64,000 nt of DNA from Streptomyces tsukubensis (lineage in GTDB: Bacteria; Actinomycetota; Actinomycetes; Streptomycetales; Streptomycetaceae), in the NCBI RefSeq assembly GCF_009296025.1, contig NZ_CP045178.1:4216001-4280000 (forward strand). Direction: 5' to 3'. The notes beneath the pieces are model-generated. The model was given only the letters and a program-made list of their open reading frames with translations. It was not told where the DNA came from and made no database searches. The position numbers were made by a program, and so were the translations under genes. Shown here piece after piece: positions 22,515-36,319 of this stretch (within the stretch, counting starts at the first letter, position 1; each line of letters starts with the position of its first letter).

Positions 22515-22556
22515 AGAGGGTCCCTGACCCGCGTTTCCGCAGGTCAGGGACCCTCT
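22515..22556. terminator. Terminator after tRNA-Ala
   Basis: AGAGGGTCCCTGACC (22515-22529) and its reverse complement (22542-22556) form a 15-bp stem with a 12-base loop, immediately downstream of the minus-strand tRNA. It may mark sequence brought by the element or the original tRNA terminator. Confidence 0.7.
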
Positions 22557-22563
22557 GATCTTG

Positions 22564-22636
22564 TGGAGCCTAGGAGAGTCGAACCCCTGACATCTGCCAT
22601 GCAAAGACAGCGCTCTACCAACTGAGCTAAGGCCCC
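22564..22636 (-). tRNA. tRNA-Ala (anticodon TGC)
   Basis: The 73-base gene folds as a normal cloverleaf: acceptor GGGGCCT/AGGCTCC, T-loop GGTTCGACTC and anticodon loop TTTGCAT. CCA is not encoded. It serves as the integration site: the element begins directly at its 3' end and the tRNA stays intact on this side. Confidence 0.95.
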
Positions 22637-22819
22637 GTGATGGGTGGATACCGCCGAGAGGAACAGAGTCCGGCGGTTACCGCAGTACAGAGTACCGGGT
22701 CACCCCCCTGGTTCCGCAAAACATGGGGGCTCCCCGTCCGCGACCACTCTCCGTAGGATGCACGACGAGGTTCGCTACAGCGAACCCAGCTCGTGGGGAA
22801 GCGATAGGGGAGACGCGCC

Positions 22820-23368
22820 ATGGACGCAGCACAGCAGGAAGCGACGGCGAGAGCCAGAGAACTCCAACGTAGTTGGTACGGGGAGCCGTTGGGTGCGTTG
22901 TTCCGGCGTCTCATCGACGATCTGGGCCTCAACCAGGCACGTCTCGCCTCCGTGCTCGGTCTGTCCGCACCCATGCTGTCCCAGCTCATGAGTGGTCAAC
23001 GTGCAAAGATCGGCAACCCCGCCGTCGTACAGCGCGTCCAGCTCCTCCAGGACGTCGCGGGGCAGGTCGCGGACGGCAGCGTGAGCGCCGCCGAGGCCAC
23101 CGACCGTATGGAGGAGATCAAGAAGTCCCAGGGTGGATCGGTCCTCACCACCACCGGCCAGACCACCACAAGCTCGGGCGCCCCCACCGTCCGGCGTGTG
23201 GTGCGCGAGATCCAGTCCCTGCTGCGCTCCGTTTCGGCCGCGGGCGACATCATCGATGCCGCCAACTCCCTCGCCCCGGCCCACCCCGAACTGGCAGAGT
23301 TCCTCCGGGTCTACGGCGCGGGTCGTACCTCCGACGCCGTGGCGCACTACGAGGCGCACCAGAGCTGA
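22820..23368 (+). CDS. XRE-type HTH DNA-binding protein
   Basis: The protein has 182 residues; ATG 22820 follows AGGGGAGA. Residues 25-75 (ALFRRLIDDLGLNQARLASVLGLSAPMLSQLMSGQRAKIGNPAVVQRVQLLQD) form a clear Cro/XRE helix-turn-helix. The C-terminal part is mainly helical. It is a conserved Streptomyces gene upstream of the kinase below, 140 bp apart in the same direction. Target genes are unknown. Confidence 0.85.
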   Translation: MDAAQQEATARARELQRSWYGEPLGALFRRLIDDLGLNQARLASVLGLSAPMLSQLMSGQRAKIGNPAVVQRVQLLQDVAGQVADGSVSAAEATDRMEEIKKSQGGSVLTTTGQTTTSSGAPTVRRVVREIQSLLRSVSAAGDIIDAANSLAPAHPELAEFLRVYGAGRTSDAVAHYEAHQS

Positions 23369-23508
23369 TCCCGCCTCCGGGCACCGCCTGCCCCGCGCCC
23401 CGCGTCGGCGGGAGCCGGGCCCTCCGGAGAGGGATCCGGAGGGCCGTCCGGGCCCGGGGTCCCGGAAGGCGGGCGCCCTGATGCCGGACAGGGGAGCGAC
23501 GCACGACG

Positions 23509-25614
23509 ATGGGTGAAGTCTTCGCGGGCCGCTACGAGCTGGCCGATCCGATCGGGCGGGGTGGTGTGGGCGCCGTATGGCGCGCCTGGGACCACCGCAG
23601 GCACCGGTATGTGGCGGCCAAGGTCCTCCAGCAACGTGACGCGCACACCTTGCTTCGCTTCGTCCGTGAACAGTCCGTCAGGATCGACCACCCCCACGTG
23701 CTCGCCCCCGCGAGCTGGGCCGCCGACGACGACCAGGTCCTCTTCACCATGGGCCTGGTCGCCGGCGGCTCGCTGGCCCATCTGATCGGTGACTACGGCC
23801 CGTTGCCGCCGCAGTTCGTCTCTCTGCTGCTCGACCAGTTGCTCTCCGGCCTGGCCGCGGTGCACGCCGAGGGCATCGTGCACCGCGACATCAAACCGGC
23901 CAACATTCTGCTGGAGGCGACCGGAACCGGCCGTCCCCACCTGCGCCTCTCCGACTTCGGTATCTCGATGCGCAAGGGAGAGCCGCGACTCACCGAGGCC
24001 AACTACGTGGTGGGAACACCTGGTTACTTCGCACCCGAGCAGGCGATGGGCGCCGAGCCGGACTTTCCCGCGGACCTCTTCGCGGTAGGGCTCGTCGCCC
24101 TCCATCTGCTACAGGGCCAGAAGCCCGACGCGAAGGCCCTCGTCCAGTATTTCGCGACCCACGGGACCCCCGGCGCTCCCAAGAACATCCCCGAGCCCCT
24201 GTGGCAGGTCCTCGCCGGACTGGTGCAGCCCGATCCCCACGTACGGTTCAGGACAGCCACCGGCGCACGCAAGGCGCTCCTCGCCGTCGTCGAGCTACTG
24301 CCGGAGCCCGGCCCCGACGACGAGATCGTCGAGGTGTTCGACCATCTCGGCCCACTCCCGACCGGTTTCGGACCACACGGGCCGTACGTCGTCCATGGCC
24401 GCGCGACCGGTACGGAGTCGAGTGGGCGATCGTTCTTCGGGGGTACCGGACTGAGCACTCACGGCACGTCGGCCTCCGGGGCTCGGACCACCGGCCCGCC
24501 AGCCACACCCAGCACGCCCTTGGGGCCCGACGGTCCCGACACACCCGGCACACCTGCCAGCCCCGGCAGTCACCCAAGTCCCGGAAGTTCCGGCAGCCCC
24601 GGAAGTCCACAGAGGCCCAGCAGTCCCCTGAGTCCTGGCAGTCCTGACAGTCCCGGCAGTCCTGGCAATCCCATGGCCGACCCGCCCTCCCCAGAGACGG
24701 CCTCTTCGAACACGCCCTACGTCGATACGCCCCCACAAGGCGCCCTTTCCGCCGGGACCGATCCCCTCGAAGCCGGCCCCTCCGCCGGGACCGATCCCCC
24801 CGGAGCCGCTATCCCACCCGCTCCCTCACCAGCCGACAGCGCGGACTCCGTACCCGCCATGCCAATGTCCGAGACCGGCAGCTTCCACCTTCCCCCGCCG
24901 CCGCGCCCCTCCGCCCCCGAGCCCGAACCTCAGCCCCGAAACACCCCGCACCTCCCGGAGCCGGGCTCCCCGTCAGGCCCCCCATCCGGCGGGCATACGC
25001 CTCTCAGTCCGGCGCCGCACCACAGCGAGGCCCCTCAGGACCAGGCCTCACAGGGCACCACCGACCAGCCCACCCCCGCGCACCAACCCCCTCAACAGCA
25101 CCCGCCGCTCACACCCCAGCCGTCCCAAGCACCCCAGCGGCCCCAGACGCCCCAGACGCCCCAGACGCCCCCAGCATCCTCAGCGGCCTACGAGTCCGCC
25201 TCGCCCTATGCGCCCGCCCATCTCTCCCCCTCACACCATCAGGCCCCCACCTCCGGAGCCCCACGCGCATACCCACCCACTCTTCCCCGGCCGGCGCGCC
25301 CCCCAGCTCGCCCCACATCGCGACCGGCGGAGCCCCCCACTCGTCCCTGGGCCAGCTCGGAGCAGCCCGTACAGGAGGACTACCCCCCGTATCCAGCCAA
25401 TCAGGGCTTCCCAACGGAAAGCCCTCGGCCGGAAAGTCCTCGGCCGGAAAGCACCCGGCCGGAAGACATGCGTACGCAAGGCGTCCGGCCGCCGCGCGGT
25501 GGTCACGGTCGCAGAAGGAAACGGCCGGGGCCGCCCCCGAAGGTGGCTGTCCCCGTACTGCTCCTCGCGCTCCTCTGCTTCACGATCGGCTTCTGGGCCC
25601 TCAGCCGCGCCTGA
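23509..25614 (+). CDS. Membrane-anchored Ser/Thr protein kinase with Pro/Ser-rich tail
   Basis: The protein has 701 residues. The kinase domain (about 1-270) has the Gly loop GRGGVG (16-21), Lys38, HRDIKPAN with Asp127, DFG with Asp149 and APE, so it looks active. A very long Pro/Ser/Thr-rich region follows (about 280-660), including a collagen-like Gly-x-Pro stretch at about 340-385 and repeats of RPES. One transmembrane helix (VAVPVLLLALLCFTIGFWAL) ends the protein, so the kinase lies in the cytoplasm on a long tether. Substrates are unknown. It follows the XRE gene and faces a convergent exported-protein gene. Confidence 0.9.
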   Translation: MGEVFAGRYELADPIGRGGVGAVWRAWDHRRHRYVAAKVLQQRDAHTLLRFVREQSVRIDHPHVLAPASWAADDDQVLFTMGLVAGGSLAHLIGDYGPLPPQFVSLLLDQLLSGLAAVHAEGIVHRDIKPANILLEATGTGRPHLRLSDFGISMRKGEPRLTEANYVVGTPGYFAPEQAMGAEPDFPADLFAVGLVALHLLQGQKPDAKALVQYFATHGTPGAPKNIPEPLWQVLAGLVQPDPHVRFRTATGARKALLAVVELLPEPGPDDEIVEVFDHLGPLPTGFGPHGPYVVHGRATGTESSGRSFFGGTGLSTHGTSASGARTTGPPATPSTPLGPDGPDTPGTPASPGSHPSPGSSGSPGSPQRPSSPLSPGSPDSPGSPGNPMADPPSPETASSNTPYVDTPPQGALSAGTDPLEAGPSAGTDPPGAAIPPAPSPADSADSVPAMPMSETGSFHLPPPPRPSAPEPEPQPRNTPHLPEPGSPSGPPSGGHTPLSPAPHHSEAPQDQASQGTTDQPTPAHQPPQQHPPLTPQPSQAPQRPQTPQTPQTPPASSAAYESASPYAPAHLSPSHHQAPTSGAPRAYPPTLPRPARPPARPTSRPAEPPTRPWASSEQPVQEDYPPYPANQGFPTESPRPESPRPESTRPEDMRTQGVRPPRGGHGRRRKRPGPPPKVAVPVLLLALLCFTIGFWALSRA

Positions 25615-25761
25615 GGGGGCCTTGCGCTATGGGCGCCCGAGAGTCACGCCTGACGTCCAGTCCGAGCGGGCAGGACCCGGGCGAGAGGCCGCAGGCGGCG
25701 GTCGTCACAGGCGCCCGCGCCCAGCGCACGCCCTCACCTCGCCCCTGCGCCGAAGCGCCCC

Positions 25762-27123
25762 TCACCCCGCCGTACGCCGCCTGGCCACCACGGTCCAAAC
25801 CGCCAGCCAAAGGACCAGAGCCGTCCCGAGACCGATCCCCGCGAAGCCGACGCCCCGCCACATTCCCCTGTCCCCAGCCGTATCCGCCGCCGCCGAACCC
25901 GTCCCTGTGCTGGAACGGCCCGCACCCGCGCCCGTCTCGGCAGCCCCCCGGTCCTCCCCTGTGACCTGGAAGTCTCCGGGATCACCCGCGTAGGAGGGCG
26001 CCCGTACCCCGGGGCCCGCGGGTTTCACGCCGACCCTGAGGGTCAGGCCGACCGCCTTGTCCCCGAAGGTCTTCGCCATCGCGGGGTTGAGCGAGACCTG
26101 CACGTAGTACCAGCCCGCGAGCCCCATCCGCCGCTGCCTGCGGTCGCCGGCGTACCGATTGTCGTAGGCGACCGGTGCCAGCGGGCGCAGCGCCGCCGTC
26201 GCGGGGTCACCCGTATAAGCGGCGCCCTCCGACGTCACCTCGGCGCGCGCCGGATTGCTCAGCGTCACATCGAGGGCCGAGGGGACGAACGGCCTGCGTT
26301 CCGAAGGAGAGACGGAGCTGCCCAGTTCGACATCGAGGGAGAACTGCTCACCCCAGTCGACGGGCACCCGGTAGAAACGGCTCTGCCCCGGCTGTACGCG
26401 GTCCTTCCACACCCCCTGGTCCAGCCCTGCCGCGTCGTTGAACGACGTCCCGCCCGCCCTGCGCACAGGGTCCCCGCCGGGCGGTACCGCAGAGGCGGAA
26501 GGCCAGGAACCGGGGGCTTCGGTGGCGCTCGCGCCCTTCAGACCCGGCTCGGTCGCGACCCGGAGTTCAAGGCCCCAGGGCGCCGGGGACGACCCGTCCG
26601 CGCCCTTGCGTTCGACCACGACGAAGTACGTGCCCGCCGCCGCGCACCGGCCGCCCGCCTGCTCCGTGGCGGTACGGGTGGCAGAGGCGACGACCGGGCG
26701 CGGATAGCTCGCGGCGCCGAACGATCCTTCGCCGGAATCGCAGCGGTTACCCGCGCGGTCCTGAAGGGTCAGCCCGATGCCGTCGCTGTACGTGACCTTC
26801 GTACCGGGAGCCGGCAGGGCGACAGCGGAGGCGTACGCGTTCTCCCGCGCGCCCAGTTCCACGCGGTAATAGAGCTGACGCCCCGGCGTTCTCACGGAGC
26901 TGCGGTACGCGTTCCCTGGCTTCAGCGCCTCGGCATCCGTGCTGCTCAGCCGCCCGGTGACCGTCTTGGCCCCGACCGCCAACGCATAAGGACTCGGCTC
27001 ACCCGCCGCCCGTGCCCCTCCCTGAGGAAGAGCCGCCAGAGCGAACGCCGCCGTCACCACACCCGCCACGGCAGACACACGCCGCCCCCGCATCCTGCCC
27101 GCCCCTCGTTGCCCCGCCCCCAA
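25762..27123 (-). CDS. Exported protein with C-terminal membrane anchor
   Basis: The protein has 453 residues. An N-terminal signal sequence (RMRGRRVSAVAGVVTAAFALAALPQGGARA) and a C-terminal transmembrane helix (GFAGIGLGTALVLWLAVWTVVARRR) bracket an extracellular beta-rich region with two similar halves, each with GxxxYYRV or RFYRVPVDWG-type strands. Four Cys residues may pair (NRCDSG, GRCAAAG). It looks like a surface protein of the kind often next to Streptomyces kinases; no enzyme motif is visible. Several Met codons are possible as starts. Confidence 0.7.
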   Translation of the reverse strand: MGAGQRGAGRMRGRRVSAVAGVVTAAFALAALPQGGARAAGEPSPYALAVGAKTVTGRLSSTDAEALKPGNAYRSSVRTPGRQLYYRVELGARENAYASAVALPAPGTKVTYSDGIGLTLQDRAGNRCDSGEGSFGAASYPRPVVASATRTATEQAGGRCAAAGTYFVVVERKGADGSSPAPWGLELRVATEPGLKGASATEAPGSWPSASAVPPGGDPVRRAGGTSFNDAAGLDQGVWKDRVQPGQSRFYRVPVDWGEQFSLDVELGSSVSPSERRPFVPSALDVTLSNPARAEVTSEGAAYTGDPATAALRPLAPVAYDNRYAGDRRQRRMGLAGWYYVQVSLNPAMAKTFGDKAVGLTLRVGVKPAGPGVRAPSYAGDPGDFQVTGEDRGAAETGAGAGRSSTGTGSAAADTAGDRGMWRGVGFAGIGLGTALVLWLAVWTVVARRRTAG

Positions 27124-27294
27124 CGGGCGACCATCCTGCCCCGGCGGAGGCTCCGTGAACAGATCCCCTGCTTTGCTACTGCAAGTCAGTGATTCGCGGT
27201 GGCGAACCCACCGGGCGGCTCCGTGGACCGCTCCGGCCCCGCGCGGAAACGGCTCAGATCACCACTGCTCACCATCGCGCGAGTACGGCAACAC

Positions 27295-27337
27295 GAAGCC
27301 CCGGCCGCTGGACTCGCGTCGCAGTGGCCGGGGCTTC
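27295..27337. terminator. Terminator of the DLW-39 gene
   Basis: GAAGCCCCGGCC (27295-27306) and GGCCGGGGCTTC (27326-27337) are perfect arms, just downstream of the small minus-strand gene ending at 27359. The rest of 27124-27294 shows no gene. Confidence 0.7.
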
Positions 27338-27358
27338 ACGTAAGGACTGTGTCGATAC

Positions 27359-27487
27359 TCACGAACCCGTGGGCACGGAGTCGGTCGCCTCCGTCCACAG
27401 ATCCTGCTCGGCGCGATCCGCCTGGATCTGGCGGTACACGAGGAGACCGCCAATAGCGGCCAGTGCGACCAGGAGAAGCTTCTTCAC
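27359..27487 (-). CDS. DLW-39 family small membrane protein
   Basis: The product has 42 residues from GTG 27487: one hydrophobic helix (KKLLLVALAAIGGLLVY), then RQIQADRAEQDLWTEATDSVPTGS, containing the DLW motif that names the family. Small proteins of this family occur at this chromosomal place in Streptomyces. Function unknown. Its size hides it from most ORF searches. Confidence 0.85.
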   Translation of the reverse strand: MKKLLLVALAAIGGLLVYRQIQADRAEQDLWTEATDSVPTGS

Positions 27488-27801
27488 CGCGCGACCTCGT
27501 CTTTCGTTGACGTTGGGGACCTACGGCGCCCGACTATACACACCGGCCGATACCGATCGGTGACCTGCCGGGCCCTCAACTCCCGGACGGGACATAGCGA
27601 TCGAAACGGACATCGATCGACACGCATCGCCATCCGCTTTCGGCTCGCGTTGCGATTTTCGCCTCTTTTGTCCGTGTGCGCCCATCCGGGTGGTGTTCAT
27701 CGGAAGATCAACGCGCCACGGGCGTCGGTCCGCCACCTTTCCTCGCCCATACACATCATGAGGAAAGTACGCAAATCGCCCAACCCGAAAGTGAGGTCAC
27801 C
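27488..27801. promoter_or_regulatory. Divergent promoter region
   Basis: This 314-bp spacer lies between DLW-39 (minus) and the secreted-protein gene (plus). It is less GC-rich than its surroundings and must hold both promoters; I could not assign -35/-10 boxes with confidence. Confidence 0.4.
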
Positions 27802-28635
27802 GTGACAACCAACAAGTTCACCAAGCTGTGGGCCGCCGTCATCACCGCCTTCCTCGCGCTGTTCGCAGCGCTCGGACTCAGCACCACCGCGGCCACCGCC
27901 GCCGTCGCCGCCCCGCAGCAGGCCGGCGAGACGGAGTCCTGCGAGGACGGGGCCAGGAAGAGCCCGCAGGAGACACAGGTATTCCCCTGGTCACCGCCGA
28001 GAGGGCGGTCCCTGCCGCCCACGATGAAGCAGCGGATCAGGGCGGAGGCGCACGGCTCCTCTCCCTCGTGCCGTTCCGTGCCGACAGGCGATCTCCACGC
28101 GGATCCCACCACGAGCACGGCCACAGTAGGGGAACCGGCCGCCCAGGACCGCCCCGAGACCCTGGAACACGGCCCCGCCCCGAAGATCGTGCCTCCGGCG
28201 CGCAACTCCAGCCCTTCCCACACCCTCGAAACCACAAGCACCACAAGCACCACAAGCACTCCGAGCACCACGAACACTCCGAGCACCACGCCTAGCACCG
28301 TCAGCACCTCTGACACCGGCTCCCTCAGCTCCACCGACGCCCCCACCGCTCCCGCCACCGGGCTCACCAGCCACGGCTTCGGCACCGGCTTCGGCACCGG
28401 CTTCGATGCCTCCGCTGAGCCGCTCACCCCGCCCATGGCTCCCAGCCCCGCCGAGGCCTCCGACGCGCACACCCCCGGCACGGTGATCGCCCCCCGGCTG
28501 CCTTCCGCCGCCCCTGCCGCCCCTGCCGCCCCCACCGCACCGGCCGTCTCAGCGATTCCGGCGGCCCGCGACCACACCGGCCGTGACATGCGCTCCGAGG
28601 ACCCGGCCGGCACCCGTGTCACAGCGGCGGGATGA
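27802..28635 (+). CDS. Secreted Ser/Thr/Pro-rich protein (DUF6344-like)
   Basis: GTG 27802 follows GAAAGTGAGG. The 277-residue product has a signal peptide (TKLWAAVITAFLALFAALGLSTTAATAAVA) and the conserved block PPTMKQRIRAEAHGSSPSCR near residue 75, as in a family found at this locus in Streptomyces. The remainder is low-complexity Thr/Ser/Pro/Ala sequence that differs between species. It is probably a small exported factor with a variable tail. The frame should be treated with care after residue 100. Confidence 0.65.
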   Translation: MTTNKFTKLWAAVITAFLALFAALGLSTTAATAAVAAPQQAGETESCEDGARKSPQETQVFPWSPPRGRSLPPTMKQRIRAEAHGSSPSCRSVPTGDLHADPTTSTATVGEPAAQDRPETLEHGPAPKIVPPARNSSPSHTLETTSTTSTTSTPSTTNTPSTTPSTVSTSDTGSLSSTDAPTAPATGLTSHGFGTGFGTGFDASAEPLTPPMAPSPAEASDAHTPGTVIAPRLPSAAPAAPAAPTAPAVSAIPAARDHTGRDMRSEDPAGTRVTAAG

Positions 28636-29515
28636 GCCACGACCGCTGCTCCGCCACGCGTTCGGCCCCCGCTCCCGGCGGGACACGACCAACGAGAACG
28701 AATCCGGCCCGATACGGGCTCCGCGAGGCCCGCACCACCCCCTCGGACCGGGCAGAAACCACCACGGGCCCTCACGGCCCCCGGCACTGTCCCAGCGGCC
28801 CCGAAGCCACCAGAGGCTCCATAGCCACTGGAGCCACCGGGCCCACGAGCATCACGCCCCCATCGGCGCACAGCAATACCGCGACACCACGACACCGCAG
28901 CACCGCAGCACCGCAGCACCGCAGCACCGCGACAAAGACGGAACAGACCCCCGCACCCGCAGGACCACCAAGCCCCTTCGAACCCTTCAGAGCCCCCAGT
29001 ACCACCCCCAGTACCACCCGGCCCCTCAGTCCCCGGAAAGCCAAGGGCAACCGAGGGCCCCCGCCCAGGCCGGGAACCAACGTCCCTCGCCCAGCAGTTG
29101 TACGTCTGTATGTGTCTCCGTGCACGTCCCGTACGTGCCCCTACGCACACGACGCTTCCCCCTCGTCGACACCGCCCAGCAACACCTCACCGAACAGCAC
29201 CCCGCACTCGCACCGGCACCCCGCCCGCATGCGCTCATGCGCTCATGGTCCTTCTGGCCCACCCGTCCGGCCCCGTTGCCGTACGGCTCACACGTATGCC
29301 TTGACCTTGGCCTGATCCACCTGAGGCGCCCGCTCCCGCCCGCCCAGGTTTGACCACATGAACCTCCCCACATGACCGCGCGACCGGCCTGCCGGCCCGT
29401 CTGCTGGCTCACCCGCGCGCGACGGCGGCCTCGATGCCCCCGCCCGCACCGCGCCCGCCCCTCTGACGCGACGCGCCCCCACCACCCGGCACGGCCGCAC
29501 CCCCCACCGAACACG
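28636..29515. other. 880-bp low-complexity spacer without a gene
   Basis: Open frames here on both strands are Pro/Thr- or Gly/Cys-rich artefacts of skewed composition. The region has runs such as CCCCCAGTACCA and an 8-bp tandem repeat (28893-28932). It follows the secreted-protein gene and may be an eroded extension of it. Confidence 0.5.
28893..28932 (+). repeat. Tandem 8-bp repeat
   Basis: CACCGCAG is repeated four times with a fifth copy ending GA. It is a short simple-sequence repeat in the gene-free spacer. Confidence 0.85.
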
Positions 29516-29553
29516 CGAAAGGCCGGTAGATCCTGAGATCTACCGGCCTTTCG
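29516..29553. terminator. Terminator after tRNA-Ile
   Basis: Perfect 17-bp arms (29516-29532, 29537-29553) with loop CTGA lie 20 bp downstream of the minus-strand tRNA. The arms start with CGAAAGG, giving a CUUUCG end in the transcript. Confidence 0.85.
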
Positions 29554-29572
29554 ACCTGCCATGAGGCGAATG

Positions 29573-29646
29573 TGGGGCTAACAGGACTTGAACCTGTGGC
29601 CTCTTCCTTATCAGGGAAGCGCTCTAACCGTCTGAGCTATAGCCCC
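29573..29646 (-). tRNA. tRNA-Ile (anticodon GAT)
   Basis: The 74-base cloverleaf has acceptor GGGGCTA/TAGCCCC, anticodon loop CTGATAA and T-loop GGTTCAAGTCC. In Streptomyces this tRNA-Ile and a tRNA-Ala lie downstream of gyrA; here about 6.9 kb separates the two. Confidence 0.95.
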
Positions 29647-29716
29647 GCCGCGCTCGCGCGCTGACCTCTGAAGATTAGCGCACGACGCGTCAGTCCCAAA
29701 ATCGATACCCGAGCCG

Positions 29717-30391
29717 CTACTCGTCCTCGGCGAGTGTCAGCTCCACACCGCCGACGAAACCGGCGGACAGGTTGTAGATGAACGCGCCGAGCGTCGCGAG
29801 CGCGGTCGCGAGGACCACGTCGATCACCGCGATGACGGCCGTGAACGTCAGCACCCGCGGCAGCGAGAGGAACGACTGAAGGTCGAAGCCGTTGCCCTCG
29901 TTCGACCCCGTGGCCTCGGAGATCGTGCCACCGACCGTGGAGAAGACCCCCATGGCGTCCATGACCATCCACAGCACCGCTGCCGCGACGATCGTGCAGA
30001 TCCCGAGGGCGATGGAGAGCAGGAAGCTGACCTTCATCACCGACCACGGGTCGGCCTTGGCCACCCGCAGCCGCGCCTTGCGCGTACGCGGAGCGGTACG
30101 CGCCCCCGTACGCGGCCTGCGCACCCCGCCGGGCGCCGGCGGCGACGGGTACGCCTGCGGCGGCTGGTACGCCTGAGTCGCGCCCTGCGGCGGCGGCTGC
30201 TGGCGCTCACCCGGCAGCGAGCCCGACGTGTACGGCTCTCGCCCGTCGTACTGCTGGGTCTGCGGACCTCGGGTATCCGTCACAGTTCCCCCCTGGGAGT
30301 CACGCGTATGGGTACCACGCGTTTCGGTGGCGGGGCCACGGACGCCGTCCGCTCCGGTTCCACCGGCTCTGCCGCCCGTGGCTCCACTCAC
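29717..30391 (-). CDS. DUF3566 membrane protein
   Basis: The protein has 224 residues from GTG 30391 (GAGGAG upstream), beginning 20 bp after the gyrA stop, so it is in the gyrase operon. The N-terminal 115 residues are Pro/Gln-rich and cytoplasmic. The C-terminal DUF3566 domain (LRVAKADPWSVMKVSFLLSIALGICTIVAAAVLW...) has two transmembrane helices. Its place next to gyrA is conserved in actinobacteria. A role in envelope or division has been suggested, but the sequence itself shows only the membrane topology. Confidence 0.85.
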   Translation of the reverse strand: MSGATGGRAGGTGADGVRGPATETRGTHTRDSQGGTVTDTRGPQTQQYDGREPYTSGSLPGERQQPPPQGATQAYQPPQAYPSPPAPGGVRRPRTGARTAPRTRKARLRVAKADPWSVMKVSFLLSIALGICTIVAAAVLWMVMDAMGVFSTVGGTISEATGSNEGNGFDLQSFLSLPRVLTFTAVIAVIDVVLATALATLGAFIYNLSAGFVGGVELTLAEDE

Positions 30392-30411
30392 GATGACTCA
30401 CTCCTCGCGCT

Positions 30412-33030
<2,619 letters not shown>

Positions 33031-33139
33031 TGCCGGGCTGTTCCTTTCGGCCATTCACTACGGGCGGGGCGGCGGGTTCCGGGCGCGGGCGAGGGGAGTG
33101 CCCCCTCGCCCCGGCGGCCCGGAAGCCGCCGGGCCGGGC

Positions 33140-35410
<2,271 letters not shown>

Positions 35411-35626
35411 TCAGCGTGCCCCACCGCACGGCGGGATTACCCCCCAGTCTACCGGTAGCGCAGACACTGATGGGGGTTTGCCGGTACCTGAGTCCGCATG
35501 TGCCGCCCTGAACCGACCTCTTTCGACTCCCCATATGCGGCCCAGGGCTCCAAGAGGCTCACAGCGGCACTCAGCGCTTCGGGGTGTCAACCCCGCGCTA
35601 CCGCCGCGCCGCGCGGCTCCCCGGGC

Positions 35627-36319
35627 TCAGCCGTAGGTGTCCCCGGGGCCCGTGCTGCCCGGTGCGCGCAAGGGTCCGTAGCGGTGCGCGGGGCCTCCGG
35701 GCCCCTTGACCTTCAAGTGACGTACGGCACCGTGGCCAAGGTCCTCGTTGAGGCGCGCGACCAGCTGCGGGGAGAGGAGCCTGAGCTGCGTCGCCCACGC
35801 CGTGGAATCACACTGGACGATCAGGACACGTGCGTCCTCGTCGTACTTCTGCGGTACGCAGTGGTTGGCCAGGTCCTCGCCGACGATCTGCGGCCAGCGG
35901 CCCATGACTCCGCCGACCGCGGCAGGAGCCTCCCAACCACGCTCGGTGATCAGCCGGTTGATGGCCGCCCCCAGCGGCAGCGGGTCACGGCCGTCCGCCC
36001 GCGCTCCCGAACGCAGCCCCCCTCTTCTGGCCTGCTTCTTCTGCTGGGTGGCCGTGCCTCGCGCGCGCGCCTGTTCCCTCGCTGCCCGCAGTGCGACCCG
36101 CGCGAGGTCGACACCGGTGGGCCCGGCGGCCTCCGGGGCCTGTCGCTCGGAATTCGAGCGGGCGACCGACGACGGTGTTTCACGTGAAACGTCGGTTTCA
36201 CGTGAAACATCGCGCTCGCCTCTCGGCCCGGAGGCGGTCTCCCCCCGCGCCGACGCGGAGGATCCGGCAGGCGCGGAGTCGGCGCCCTGAACCTCGTCGA
36301 ACAGCCCGTCCCCCGTCAC
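35627..36319 (-). CDS. DciA-like (DUF721) replication protein
   Basis: The protein has 230 residues. Its ATG overlaps the recF stop (ATGA). The C-terminal half ([77 protein letters not shown]) is the DUF721 KH-like domain of DciA, the helicase loader/operator of bacteria lacking DnaC. The N-terminal half is disordered and encodes [12 protein letters not shown], the translation of two parS sites. About 300 bp between it and gyrB (35330-35626) hold no gene. Confidence 0.85.
   Translation of the reverse strand: MTGDGLFDEVQGADSAPAGSSASARGETASGPRGERDVSRETDVSRETPSSVARSNSERQAPEAAGPTGVDLARVALRAAREQARARGTATQQKKQARRGGLRSGARADGRDPLPLGAAINRLITERGWEAPAAVGGVMGRWPQIVGEDLANHCVPQKYDEDARVLIVQCDSTAWATQLRLLSPQLVARLNEDLGHGAVRHLKVKGPGGPAHRYGPLRAPGSTGPGDTYG
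36177..36190. other. parS: parS site 1
   Basis: Perfect GTTTCACGTGAAAC inside the DciA-like gene, four bases from parS 2. ParB loads here and spreads for origin segregation. Confidence 0.95.
36195..36208. other. parS: parS site 2
   Basis: Perfect GTTTCACGTGAAAC, 18 bp from parS 1 start to start, in the same codon phase. Confidence 0.95.

Larger units (their letters stand above)
1..22563. mobile_element. Integrated conjugative/mobilizable element at tRNA-Ala
   Basis: A block of accessory genes ends exactly at the 3' end of a tRNA-Ala(TGC) gene, next to a tyrosine integrase (20595-22460). It carries a MobF relaxase at the left window edge, an ArdC-like antirestriction protein, a double-ParB-domain protein, an HNH nuclease, DUF3560 and DUF2786 proteins and many small hypotheticals. 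The genes beyond the tRNA are core oriC-proximal Streptomyces genes. No second copy of the tRNA 3' end was seen in 1-22500, so the left attachment site lies outside the window. No FtsK-like transfer ATPase or replication initiator was recognised in the visible part. The right border is firm; the left border is open. Confidence 0.85.

Noticed and set aside
22515..22556. Hairpin beside tRNA-Ala as the attachment core
   Set aside because: It lies outside the tRNA and has no second copy in the window; it is better explained as a terminator.
24500..24680. Short spaced repeats in the kinase gene as a possible CRISPR array
   Set aside because: The periodicity is the codon pattern of a Pro/Ser/Gly linker; no constant repeat with unique spacers. 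No CRISPR array was seen anywhere in the window.
27756..29150. 464-codon minus-strand frame
   Set aside because: Gly/Cys/Trp-rich translation of skewed DNA, antisense to the secreted-protein gene; no ribosome site or domain.
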